Of a stretch of DNA of 36,737 nucleotides, positions 1 to 6,723 are shown in pieces. The position numbers and the translations under genes were made by a program. Numbering within the stretch: the first letter of the stretch is position 1; each line of letters begins with the position of its first letter. Source of the DNA: Actinomycetota bacterium (GTDB lineage Bacteria > Actinomycetota > AC-67); NCBI GenBank assembly GCA_040905475.1, contig JBBDRM010000065.1:1-36737 (forward strand), in the 5' to 3' direction. A model generated the notes under the pieces. It did no database searches, was not told the DNA's origin, and was given only the letters and a program-made list of their open reading frames with translations.

Positions 1-221
1 AGATCACGTCGGCGTGGAGCACGAGCGACACCGCGACCAGGACGATCAGCGGAACGTCGATGTCGGCCCCGCACACCGCGGGCGTGGCGGCTCTGTATCT
101 GCAGGGGACGCCGGGCGCCTCACCGGCTGCGGTCCGTCAGGCGCTTTTCAACCTGACCACCAAGGGCAAGGTGACCTCCGCCAACACGGCGAACAACCAC
201 CTGCTGTTCACGAACCTCTAG
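1..221 (+). CDS. Subtilisin-like serine protease (S8), 3' fragment
   Basis: This is the C-terminal end of a peptidase S8 family protein whose 5' part lies outside the window. The reading frame starting at base 3 gives about 72 residues ending at TAG 219-221. It contains GTSMSAPHTAGVAAL, the diagnostic block around the catalytic serine of subtilases (the S of GTSMSAP), followed by the usual helix and a short tail (SPAAVRQALFNLTTKGKV) seen in thermitase/aqualysin-type enzymes that end soon after the catalytic core. Such enzymes are normally secreted and degrade extracellular protein. The Asp and His of the triad are not visible here. A hairpin terminator follows directly. The family is certain from the motif; substrate and export signal cannot be judged. 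Confidence 0.9.
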   Translation, partial: ITSAWSTSDTATRTISGTSMSAPHTAGVAALYLQGTPGASPAAVRQALFNLTTKGKVTSANTANNHLLFTNL

Positions 222-233
222 ACCCACCGGAGC

Positions 234-264
234 CTGAGCCGGCTCGCGTCGCGGGCCGGCTCAG
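234..264. terminator. Bidirectional hairpin terminator between convergent genes
   Basis: A perfect 10-bp inverted repeat (CTGAGCCGGC at 234-243, GCCGGCTCAG at 255-264) with an 11-nt loop lies between the protease stop (221) and the stop codon of the convergent HD-GYP gene (261-263), overlapping the latter. There is only a weak T-run (CCTTCTGT) on the plus side. The position between converging genes suggests it ends both transcripts. Confidence 0.6.
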
Positions 265-1475
265 CCTTCTGTGTCGAACCGGAGGAGCAAGTCTTCGAGC
301 GTCATCCCTGGCGTGGTCGCCGGCGCATGCCGGCCCGCCGACACACCGGCGTCGGGTGCGGCCGGAGCCCCCCGCCGCGCGCCAGGGATGGGAGACGGCG
401 TTCCCGCCACAGACATGACGACCGCAACGATCATCACGGCCGCTGCGGAGGTGGTTCGTCTGGCGGCGGTCGCGATGCCGCGAAGTCCCCGGAGGGGCGG
501 CGTCTGGGCCAGCCACGGGCCGAGACCGCTGACCAACCGCAGCTTCCGCACCGAAACTTGAAGGAACGCGTTCACCACCGCCGGGTCGAACTGGGTTCCC
601 GCGCAGCGAACGAGCTCCTCACGCGCCTTCGCCGGGCTCTTCGGGCGATGGTAGGGACGCGTTGCCGTCATCGTCTCGTACACGTCGGCGACCGCGACGA
701 TGCGCGCTCCGAGCGAGATCGTCGATCCGCCGCGACCACCGGGGTACCCCCGGCCGTCGAAACGCTCGTGATGCTCGACGATCGCGTTCGCCCACTCACC
801 GAGCCACTCGTGGAGCGGCGCGGTCATGCGCGCGCCGTCCTCGGGATGACGCCGAACGACCTCGAGCTCACCGGGGTCGAGGGGGCCGGGCTTGTTGAGC
901 ACAGAGCGCGGCACCTCGAGCTTGCCGACGTCGTGAACCATCGCGGCCCAGCGAAGACGGTCGCGGTCCTCCGGGTAGAGCTTCATCTGCTCGCCGATCA
1001 AGTCCGTGTAGACGCGAACCCGCTCGGAGTGTCCGCGCGTCGCGCGATCGTGCGCCTCGACGGCGGCAACCAGCGACAGGATCATCTCGGCCGCATGGGC
1101 AGGCTGCTCGTCGAAGCCGGTCGTGCGCGCGATGCGGACGCGCTCCTCGAGCTCTTTCAGGTTGGCCGCCGCGCGAGCCACCGCGAGACGGGAAGGCGCG
1201 TCGTCGGGGAAGGCGAGCGAGAGCTTCAGCAGGACGGCGAGCGGGAGCAGGCGCCGGGCGAGCCGGTCGGTGGCGAGCAACACGCCGGTCGAAACCACGA
1301 GCAGAACGGCCCACCGGAGCAGCCGCGAACCGGTCCCTGCGGCATCGGGAAGGTTCGTACCGACAAGGATGGAAACGGTGACCGCTGCGCCTATCGGCCC
1401 GGCGAAGACGGCCGTGCGAAGGCCGGCCGATAGAACCGGCCTGCCATGCCAGCGCCCTTCGCGAGTTCCCGACAT
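261..1475 (-). CDS. Membrane-associated HD-GYP domain phosphodiesterase-like protein
   Basis: A 404-residue protein with two predicted membrane segments near the N-terminus (about residues 20-40 and 53-70), a short linker helix, and an HD-GYP domain from about 130 to 315. The metal-binding signature HDVGK is at 181-185, a further His at 210, HH at 235-236, and the GYP-like motif GRGYP at 241-245. HD-GYP proteins typically hydrolyse cyclic-di-GMP or related cyclic dinucleotides; the core ligands look intact, so activity is plausible. A third hydrophobic stretch (about 345-358) precedes a low-complexity Pro/Ala-rich tail, so both ends may be membrane-tethered. It follows rsfS with a 93-nt gap, enough for its own promoter. 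The substrate is inferred from the family only. Confidence 0.85.
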   Translation of the reverse strand: MSGTREGRWHGRPVLSAGLRTAVFAGPIGAAVTVSILVGTNLPDAAGTGSRLLRWAVLLVVSTGVLLATDRLARRLLPLAVLLKLSLAFPDDAPSRLAVARAAANLKELEERVRIARTTGFDEQPAHAAEMILSLVAAVEAHDRATRGHSERVRVYTDLIGEQMKLYPEDRDRLRWAAMVHDVGKLEVPRSVLNKPGPLDPGELEVVRRHPEDGARMTAPLHEWLGEWANAIVEHHERFDGRGYPGGRGGSTISLGARIVAVADVYETMTATRPYHRPKSPAKAREELVRCAGTQFDPAVVNAFLQVSVRKLRLVSGLGPWLAQTPPLRGLRGIATAARRTTSAAAVMIVAVVMSVAGTPSPIPGARRGAPAAPDAGVSAGRHAPATTPGMTLEDLLLRFDTEG

Positions 1476-1568
1476 AGGTATGGAAATGGAACGGACGTCA
1501 CCGCCCCTTCCAGTGTTGTCGTCGGGAGCCTCAAGACGCTTGAGCGACTGAAGCCACCCTGTGGGGGT

Positions 1569-1979
1569 TCATCCCGACGTGTCGGGTGTGGCCCGTGTCC
1601 GCCGGGTGCCGCTTCGCACCGGTTCCTCCCAGCGCAAACGCGGGGCGTCCTTCCACAGACGCTCGAGCTCGTAGTAGTTCCGCTCTTCACTCGTGAAGAC
1701 GTGGACGACGAAGTCGACGAAGTCGAGGAGTGCCCAACGGCCTTGCTCCAAGCCCTCCCGGCGGAGCGGCTTCACGCCCTTCTCGGCGAGGGCCTTCTCG
1801 ACCGAGTCCACGATCGTTCGCACCTGCCGCTCGGTCGCGCCGGAGGCGATCACGAAATAGTCCGTGATGACGATGAGGTCCCGAACCTCGAGCACGACGA
1901 CGTCGGACGCCTTCTTGTCGGCGGCCGCGCGAGCGGCCTTCACCGCGAGCGTCTTCGTGGACGGAACCCGGGGCGGCAA
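1569..1979 (-). CDS. rsfS: Ribosomal silencing factor RsfS
   Basis: RsfS (DUF143/Iojap family) binds ribosomal protein L14 and blocks joining of the subunits when nutrients are scarce. The family core is plain: a helical start (KAARAAADKKASDVVVLEV), then ITDYFVIASG, the VEKALAEKG helix, and the hallmark LLDFVDFVVHVF and YYELERLW segments. Length (about 136 aa) is slightly above the usual 105-130 because of a charged tail. The start is uncertain. TTG at 1979 sits one base after the lytR stop and suggests translational coupling; a TTG at 2012 would overlap lytR by 32 nt, and a GTG at 1943 would cut into the first helix. None has a clear Shine-Dalgarno. It lies in the conserved nadD-lytR-rsfS order. 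Confidence 0.9.
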   Translation of the reverse strand: MPPRVPSTKTLAVKAARAAADKKASDVVVLEVRDLIVITDYFVIASGATERQVRTIVDSVEKALAEKGVKPLRREGLEQGRWALLDFVDFVVHVFTSEERNYYELERLWKDAPRLRWEEPVRSGTRRTRATPDTSG

Positions 1980-1980
1980 C

Positions 1981-3219
1981 TCAGGAATGCCGTGCGACGA
2001 AGTCGCGTCCAACGACGACCGTGACGTCCACGATCGTCTGCTGCGTGCGGCTGATCTCGATCGCGCCGAGGCCGAGCAAGTCGCGGATCCGTATCGCTAT
2101 CGGCAAGTCGGCCTCCCGGTACACGATGATCTTCGTGCGATCGAAGTCGAACGACCTGGCATTCCCAGTGTCGGCGATCCGGAAACCCGACGGGACGAGG
2201 AGGTTCGCGACGGAAAGTCCCGTCTCCGGCTCGCCGTTGCCGTTCAGCACTTGAACGCGCGCGCCGCGTCCGGGACCCGCGGGCGGCAAGGACCCGGCGA
2301 GCAGCGTGCGGACCAGCTCATCGAGCCGCGTCTGCTGCACGCGGAACGCGTCCTCCGCTCCGCCCGATCCCACGGCCTCGACGGGGAGCGTCCGGTAGGC
2401 GCGCGCATCCGCGCCGGCGGCCGCGAACGCACCGAGGAACGCGCCGGCGTCCTCCGGCGGCGCATCCGTGACCGGGGAGGAAGTCAGCAGCGAAGCGACG
2501 ATCCGCTTCAGGTCGGCGGCGCGCTCCCCCTCGAAGCGCGAATACAAGCCCTCCCAGACCTGTTGCGAGCGAACCGCACGCGCGAGCTCGTCGTCCTTCT
2601 CGCCCTTGAACTGGAGGTATCGGATCGCGCCGGCGCCGTCGAACCGCTGCGGTCCCGCCTCGAAGACGGGGACGAGACGATCGGTTCCCGACGGGGCGAG
2701 CAGGCGCTCGGGGACGTCGACCTCGATCCCGCCCGCCAGGTCGACCAGACGCGAGACCAGCTGCTCGGAAACCACCATCGTGTGATCGACGGTGGCGCCG
2801 AGCATGTTCTCCACCGCGACCTCCTGGAGCGGCAGGCGACCGAGCGCCATCGCCTTTCCGATCGCGTCGAATCCGTAGCCGGGGATCTCGGTGAGGGTCG
2901 AGGCCGGAACGAACAACGTGAGCGGATCGGTGCCCGCACGGTCGACGGCGAGGAGCGTGAGCCAGTCGGCGCCGCCGGTCGTGTCGTCGGCGCGGGTCCC
3001 GACGAGCAGGTAGGTGACCTGGTCGCCCTCGGCCGATCCGCCGACCGGTATCGGTGTCGGGCGGGGGTCACTCCCGCCGAGCTGCGCGACGATCACCACG
3101 AGCAGGACGATGACCGGTACGGCGACCGCGGAACCGATGCCCAGCCGGCGGCGGAGGGCTCGGCGTCTCCGGCGCTCCCGGCGAGCTCCCGGCTCGACCC
3201 GGGGCAGCGTGTCAGTCAT
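1981..3219 (-). CDS. LytR-CpsA-Psr (LCP) family wall-polymer ligase with LytR_C domain
   Basis: A 412-residue protein starting at ATG 3219, which overlaps the nadD stop by 8 nt. A basic N-terminal stretch (RRERRRRRALRRR) precedes one membrane helix (AVPVIVLLVVIV), so the rest is extracytoplasmic. The LCP region follows (TYLLVGTRADDTTGGADW, then a PASTLTEIPGYG segment, VDHTMVVSE, and a Gly-Gly-Ile-Glu-Val-Asp-Val block). The C-terminal part (VQVLNGNGEPETGLSVANLL) is the LytR_C domain typical of actinobacteria. LCP enzymes transfer lipid-linked polymers onto peptidoglycan; the polymer here is unknown. The usual Arg-rich phosphate-binding pattern is only partly recognisable by eye. A longer in-frame start at 3288 would run into nadD and is unlikely. 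Confidence 0.85.
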   Translation of the reverse strand: MTDTLPRVEPGARRERRRRRALRRRLGIGSAVAVPVIVLLVVIVAQLGGSDPRPTPIPVGGSAEGDQVTYLLVGTRADDTTGGADWLTLLAVDRAGTDPLTLFVPASTLTEIPGYGFDAIGKAMALGRLPLQEVAVENMLGATVDHTMVVSEQLVSRLVDLAGGIEVDVPERLLAPSGTDRLVPVFEAGPQRFDGAGAIRYLQFKGEKDDELARAVRSQQVWEGLYSRFEGERAADLKRIVASLLTSSPVTDAPPEDAGAFLGAFAAAGADARAYRTLPVEAVGSGGAEDAFRVQQTRLDELVRTLLAGSLPPAGPGRGARVQVLNGNGEPETGLSVANLLVPSGFRIADTGNARSFDFDRTKIIVYREADLPIAIRIRDLLGLGAIEISRTQQTIVDVTVVVGRDFVARHS

Positions 3220-3859
3220 GGGCCGGCGTCCTCCCGGTCGGGCTTTCCGGACCCGAGTACAGGTCGTTCTTCTCGATGTATCGGGCAACGCCCTCGGGGA
3301 GCAGGTAGCGCACCGGCCGGCCTTCCCGGACGCGGCGCCGCACGTCGGTGGAGGAGATGGCCAGGGCCGGGATCTCGAGGATGTGAACCCGGTCTCCGAA
3401 CCCCTCCGGCAGCTCCTTCTCGAGACGGTCCAGGTCGTAGCCCGGCCTGGTGGCGGCGATGAACCTCGCCTCGCTCAGGACCTCCTTGGGGTCCTTCCAG
3501 GTCAGGATCTGGAGGATCGCGTCTGCCCCGGTGATGAAGTACAGCTCGACGTCCCCGAGCCGGTCGCGTAGCGCCCGAAGGGTCTCGACCGTGTAGGTCG
3601 GCCCGGTGCCGTCGATCTCGATCCGCGATACCTGGAAGTGCGAGTTCGGTGCGGTCGCGATCACCGTCATCAGATATCGATGCTCGGACTCGGCGACGTC
3701 GATGCCCTCTTTCTGCCATGGGCGGCCGGCGGGGACGAAGATGACCTCGCGGAGCCCGAACGCGAACAGGGCCTCCTCGGCGGTGACGAGGTGACCGATG
3801 TGGATCGGGTTGAAGGTGCCGCCCATGACGCCGACGGCCGGGCGCGTGGAGATCGCCAT
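3212..3859 (-). CDS. nadD: Nicotinate-nucleotide adenylyltransferase
   Basis: NadD transfers AMP from ATP to nicotinate mononucleotide, giving deamido-NAD, an essential NAD biosynthesis step in the cytoplasm. The 215-residue sequence has the nucleotidyltransferase signature GGTFNPIHIGH at residues 13-23 and the C-terminal ISSTDVR motif that binds the triphosphate, plus FITGADAI in the middle of the fold. Length matches the family. The ATG at 3859 has no Shine-Dalgarno, but a TAGACT hexamer ends 9 nt upstream, so the transcript may be leaderless. The stop overlaps the start of the LCP gene by 8 nt, so these are co-transcribed. Confidence 0.95.
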   Translation of the reverse strand: MAISTRPAVGVMGGTFNPIHIGHLVTAEEALFAFGLREVIFVPAGRPWQKEGIDVAESEHRYLMTVIATAPNSHFQVSRIEIDGTGPTYTVETLRALRDRLGDVELYFITGADAILQILTWKDPKEVLSEARFIAATRPGYDLDRLEKELPEGFGDRVHILEIPALAISSTDVRRRVREGRPVRYLLPEGVARYIEKNDLYSGPESPTGRTPAHD

Positions 3860-3868
3860 CCGTGACGC

Positions 3869-3874
3869 AGTCTA
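3869..3874 (-). promoter_or_regulatory. Possible leaderless -10 element of nadD
   Basis: TAGACT on the minus strand lies 9 nt before the nadD ATG, which itself lacks a ribosome binding site. This spacing places the transcription start at or within a few bases of the start codon. No convincing -35 box is visible. An identical hexamer with identical spacing precedes the leader ORF upstream of valS. Confidence 0.35.
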
Positions 3875-3945
3875 ACGCCGGGTGCTCGGGGCGACGTGCA
3901 CCAAGGAGGGGGAAGGGTTACAGGGGGAAGACCTGCTGTTTCGGG

Positions 3946-4140
3946 CTAGCCGAGGGCGCGATCGAGGCGCGGCCCGGTGATCGGAGCGCGTCGTACGCGA
4001 TGGGGCTGGATGTCCTCGGGTCCCTCGCCACGATCGACCCATGTGGCGCGGCACGACAAACAGAGGCAGATATCGATCGCGTCGTCCGAGCGAGTCGCGA
4101 GGATGTCGACGTCCGTACAGACGGGACAAGTGAGGCTCAT
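3946..4140 (-). CDS. Small zinc-ribbon protein (64 aa), function unknown
   Basis: A 64-residue protein beginning MSLTCPVCTDVDILA at ATG 4140, preceded by a good ribosome binding site (AAAGGGGAG, about 4 nt from the start). It has CPVC at residues 5-8 and CLCLSC at 25-30 followed by RATWVDRGEG, a two-knuckle zinc ribbon like those of short transcription-factor-zinc-finger proteins (TFIIB-type/DUF ribbons) that may bind nucleic acid or another protein. The remaining tail is basic. It lies just downstream of the bsaP-like gene, and its frame is open back to ATG 4266, where ATGA overlaps the bsaP stop. However, that upstream part uses rare AGA/AGG/GTA codons and contains a promoter-like sequence, so I prefer the short form. 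No specific function can be given. Confidence 0.7.
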   Translation of the reverse strand: MSLTCPVCTDVDILATRSDDAIDICLCLSCRATWVDRGEGPEDIQPHRVRRAPITGPRLDRALG

Positions 4141-4214
4141 TCGCTCCCCTTTCGGGCCTGGGTGCCCGAGCTCCCTTGGGTGCACCGCAGACCCCTCCAC
4201 CGCGAGATCGGCCA

Positions 4215-4243
4215 ATCTTACGATGATGGGCTCCTTTCCCCAA
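4215..4243 (-). promoter_or_regulatory. Sigma-70-like promoter for the small zinc-ribbon gene
   Basis: On the minus strand TTGGGG (4243-4238) and TAAGAT (4220-4215) are separated by exactly 17 nt. This predicts a start near 4208 and a 5' leader of roughly 65-70 nt ending in the AAAGGGGAG ribosome binding site of the 64-aa zinc-ribbon gene. The -35 match is partial. Confidence 0.4.
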
Positions 4244-4262
4244 GAGTCGAGCCCAAGAAACT

Positions 4263-4481
4263 TCATGTGGGAAAAGTCACGTCGCCGTGAGCGGCACAGG
4301 TCGCGCGAAAACCGTCCGGCAATACTTGGACGCGGAGCTTCCTCCCGCAGTTCCCACAGAATCGCGGCGGCTCGAGGACGAGCGCGCTCAAGCAGTCGGC
4401 ATGTTGCTCGCTCCGCTCTCGCCGAGGAGCGGTGAGCTCGCGGCCACAACGAACACAGAATCGTTCTTCGGTCGCGGCCAC
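4263..4481 (-). CDS. bsaP: BsaP-like biotin synthase auxiliary protein (two Cys-rich motifs)
   Basis: A 72-residue Cys-rich protein starting at GTG 4481, 7 nt after the bioB stop, with an AGAAGG ribosome binding site overlapping the bioB end. It holds two putative metal or Fe-S sites: C9-x2-C12 with H27-x2-C30, and C42-x2-C45 with C62-x2-H65. The second half ([20 protein letters not shown], then [10 protein letters not shown]) resembles, from memory, the small protein encoded next to bioB in mycobacteria (BsaP, Rv1590), which is reported to be needed for biotin synthase to convert dethiobiotin to biotin. The position directly behind bioB supports this. The N-terminal CxxC block looks additional to the mycobacterial form. 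The identity rests on context and motif recall, not on an alignment. Confidence 0.7.
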   Translation of the reverse strand: MAATEERFCVRCGRELTAPRRERSEQHADCLSALVLEPPRFCGNCGRKLRVQVLPDGFRATCAAHGDVTFPT

Positions 4482-4488
4482 GCCCTTC

Positions 4489-5475
4489 TCAGCTTTTCCC
4501 CTTCACGGGCATCCCGAGGTCCGCCAGCATCGCCAGGTCCTGCTCCGGAGAGCGTCCGAGCGTCGTGAGGTAGTTCCCGACGATCAGCGCATTGATGCCC
4601 GCAAGCATCCCGGTGGCTTGGAGCTCGCGGAGGGTGACCTCCCGTCCGCCCGCGTAGCGGAGCAGAACGGCCGGGTGGATCAGCCGGAACAGCGCGATGC
4701 ACTTGAGCGCGTCGAGCGGGCCGAGGACCGGCCGGCCGGCGAGCGGCGTCCCCGGGCGTGGGTTGAGGAAGTTCAAGGGGATCTCGGACGGAGCCAGCTC
4801 GCCGAGCTGGAACGCGAACTCGATCCGCTGATCCCAGGACTCCCCCATCCCCATGATCCCTCCGGAGCACAACTCCATCCCGACCTCTTGGACGAGCCGG
4901 CAGGTCTCGTATCGCTCGTCCCAGGTGTGGGTCGTGGCGATGCTCGGGAAGAAGGACCGGGCCGTCTCCAGGTTGTGGTTGTAGCGATGCACGCCGGCGT
5001 CGGCCAGGGTCACCGCCTGGTCGCGGGTCAGGATCCCGAGCGAGCACGCCACGTTCATGGCGGTCCGGTCGCGGATCGCGGCCACCGCCTCGAGCGTGCG
5101 CTCCATGATGTGATCGTCGGGGCCGCGGATCGCGAGCACGATGCAGAACTCGGTCGCGCCGGATTCTTGGCTCCGGCGCGCCGCCTCGACGATGTCCGCG
5201 GTCGGCAGGAACGGCTCGGGGCGAACGGTCGTCTCGAAGCGTCCGGACTGCGAGCAGAAGTGACAATCCTCCGGGCAGCCGCCGGTCTTCGCGGAGAGGA
5301 TCGACTCGACCTCGACCTCGGGCCCGGCGTGCGCGAGGCGGACCTGGTGCGCGAGCGCGATCAGGTCGGGCAGACGTTCGTCTGGAAGTTCGACCAGAGC
5401 GCGCGCGTCGTCGGGCGTGAGGGTTCCGCCGTCCCCCAGGAGGGTCGTGCGGCAGCGCTCGATGATGTCGGTCAT
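4489..5475 (-). CDS. bioB: Biotin synthase
   Basis: BioB is a radical-SAM enzyme that inserts sulfur into dethiobiotin to make biotin, the last step of the pathway. The radical-SAM cluster motif C67-x3-C71-x2-C74 is intact ([11 protein letters not shown]), as are the family blocks [18 protein letters not shown] (about 163-170), [10 protein letters not shown] and [13 protein letters not shown]. The 328-residue length is normal. Its ATG overlaps the stop of the upstream cupredoxin gene (ATGA), so it is translated as part of that chain, and the bsaP-like gene follows 7 nt later. No other bio genes occur in the window, so the cell may make or import dethiobiotin using loci elsewhere. Linkage to copper lipoproteins is odd. 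Confidence 0.96.
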   Translation of the reverse strand: MTDIIERCRTTLLGDGGTLTPDDARALVELPDERLPDLIALAHQVRLAHAGPEVEVESILSAKTGGCPEDCHFCSQSGRFETTVRPEPFLPTADIVEAARRSQESGATEFCIVLAIRGPDDHIMERTLEAVAAIRDRTAMNVACSLGILTRDQAVTLADAGVHRYNHNLETARSFFPSIATTHTWDERYETCRLVQEVGMELCSGGIMGMGESWDQRIEFAFQLGELAPSEIPLNFLNPRPGTPLAGRPVLGPLDALKCIALFRLIHPAVLLRYAGGREVTLRELQATGMLAGINALIVGNYLTTLGRSPEQDLAMLADLGMPVKGKS

Positions 5476-5927
5476 TCGATGATGATCGTGCCGCTCATGA
5501 GCTCGCCGTGGATCTTGCAGCTGTACGTGGATCGACCGGCCGTCGTGAACGTGAAGCGAAAAGTCTCACCCGCCGTCTGCATGCAAGCGTCCAAACGGCT
5601 TTCGCTGCAGTCCGGGTGCGAATCGAACGATCGGTCGGTGGCCGTCACGGAATGGGGAGCGTCCGGACCGGCGTAGGTCCAGATGACTTCGGTGCCGACG
5701 GAGACCGTCAACTCCGGAGGCACGTAGGCGTTGTCGATCACGTCCACGGTCCGTCCGGTCCTTCCCGGCGTCGTGTCCGGGGTGGTTACGGGCGTGGTGG
5801 TCGTCGTGCTGGTCGGATCCGTCACACCCGGCGTCGGCCCCGCGACCGGATCGTCACCGCCGCAGGCGGTCGCGAACGCGAAGATCACGATCGACATCGC
5901 GAGGGTGCATCGCCGGACGCTGCTCAT
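5472..5927 (-). CDS. Cupredoxin lipoprotein 1 (plastocyanin-like)
   Basis: A 151-residue exported protein starting at ATG 5927, which overlaps the preceding stop (ATGA). The signal peptide ends in a lipobox-like FATAC, so the mature protein is probably a membrane-anchored lipoprotein. A Thr/Pro-rich linker follows (about residues 28-57), then a cupredoxin domain with all four type-1 copper ligands: His in APHSVTAT, and Cys, His and Met in SCKIHGELMSG (Cys-x2-His-x3-Met). Between strands it has a SHPDC...ACM insertion whose two Cys may form a disulfide. Likely role: electron transfer or copper handling outside the membrane. It is the last of four tandem paralogues and overlaps bioB. The partner is unknown. 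Confidence 0.88.
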   Translation of the reverse strand: MSSVRRCTLAMSIVIFAFATACGGDDPVAGPTPGVTDPTSTTTTTPVTTPDTTPGRTGRTVDVIDNAYVPPELTVSVGTEVIWTYAGPDAPHSVTATDRSFDSHPDCSESRLDACMQTAGETFRFTFTTAGRSTYSCKIHGELMSGTIIIE

Positions 5928-6319
5928 CCTCGTACGATCACCGTTCCGCTCATGATCTCGCCGTGGACCTTGCAGCTGTACGTGAAGGTGCCGGCGCCTG
6001 CGAACGTGTGGGAGAAGGTGTCGCCCTTCGCTTTCATGCAAGCGGCGGGCTTCGCGGGACAATCCGGGTGCGAGTCGAACAGCGCGTTCGACTCAGTCAT
6101 CGTGTGGAGTCCTATCGGGCCGGTGTAGTTCCACCTGACCGTTCCGCCGGTCGCGATCACGACCCGTGCCGGCTTGAACTCGTTGTCGAGCACTTCGGCC
6201 GTCACACCGGTAGGCAGTTGGGTCGGAGTCGGCGCCGTTGCGCCGGGCTCGTCGCCCCCGCAGGCCGCTACGAGCATTCCCACGGCGATAGCGAGGGCCG
6301 ACAGGCCGACACGAGTCAC
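5924..6319 (-). CDS. Cupredoxin lipoprotein 2 (plastocyanin-like)
   Basis: A 131-residue lipoprotein with a classical signal peptide and lipobox LVAAC, a short Pro/Thr linker, and a cupredoxin fold. The type-1 copper ligands are present: His in GLHTMTES and Cys/His/Met in SCKVHGEIMSG, the same short Cys-x2-His-x3-Met loop as the downstream paralogue. The SHPDC...ACM insertion is also shared, with six residues between the two Cys. The start is GTG 6319, overlapping the stop of the upstream gene (GTGA); the stop overlaps the next ATG. The four-base overlaps on both sides imply coupled translation. Predicted to shuttle electrons or bind copper at the cell surface. Confidence 0.88.
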   Translation of the reverse strand: MTRVGLSALAIAVGMLVAACGGDEPGATAPTPTQLPTGVTAEVLDNEFKPARVVIATGGTVRWNYTGPIGLHTMTESNALFDSHPDCPAKPAACMKAKGDTFSHTFAGAGTFTYSCKVHGEIMSGTVIVRG

Positions 6320-6720
6320 GTGACGACGATGACGCCCGACATGCCGCTGCCGCCCGGGCCGCCGTGGATCACGCAGTGGTACGGGTACGACCCCGCCTTC
6401 GTGAACAGGTGCTTGAACTCGTCATCCGTCTTCATGCACTGGGAGGTATCGCTGGCAGAACACGCGAGATGCGACGTGAAAGAGCCGTCGTCGGCCGTCA
6501 CCGAGTGCGGGAGCGATCCGGTCTGGACCCACCGGGCCTCGGTGTTGACGAGGATCTGGAATGTCTTTGGTTCGAAAGCGCTGTCGACGATCGTCACATG
6601 ATCCGCGGGCGTGCTCGTCGGGTCGGCCGAAGGCAGGCCGCTGTCCTCGTTCCCTCCGCACGCGGTCGTGACGAGGGCCAGCGCGGCGATGAGCGCCAGG
6701 GCGTGAGCGAGCCGGCGCAT
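6316..6720 (-). CDS. Cupredoxin lipoprotein 3 (long copper loop)
   Basis: A 134-residue lipoprotein (lipobox VTTAC) with a cupredoxin domain. Copper ligands are His in LPHSVTAD and Cys/His/Met in HCVIHGGPGGSGM, where the Cys-to-Met loop holds ten intervening residues rather than the six of paralogues 1 and 2. Loop length in cupredoxins tunes the copper site, so this member may differ in potential. It keeps the SHLAC...QCM insertion seen in 1 and 2. The signal peptide (MRRLAHALALIAALAL) is nearly the same as that of paralogue 4, indicating recent duplication. ATG 6720 lies 3 nt after the preceding stop; the stop overlaps the next start. Confidence 0.88.
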   Translation of the reverse strand: MRRLAHALALIAALALVTTACGGNEDSGLPSADPTSTPADHVTIVDSAFEPKTFQILVNTEARWVQTGSLPHSVTADDGSFTSHLACSASDTSQCMKTDDEFKHLFTKAGSYPYHCVIHGGPGGSGMSGVIVVT

Positions 6721-6723
6721 GAG

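Noticed and set aside
1573-1586. CCCGAC-GT-GTCGGG dyad at the end of rsfS as a terminator
   Set aside because: Loop of only two bases, no T-tract, and the same-strand HD-GYP gene follows closely.
1864-3462. Long plus-strand open frame opposite lytR and nadD
   Set aside because: Arg/Asp-rich shadow translation of two clear minus-strand genes; no recognisable domain and no start signal.
4141-4266. Longer version of the small zinc-ribbon gene starting at ATG 4266 (ATGA overlap with bsaP)
   Set aside because: Codon use is unlike the neighbours (AGA, AGG, GTA) and the stretch holds a 17-nt spaced promoter; ATG 4140 has a strong ribosome binding site. Not fully excluded.
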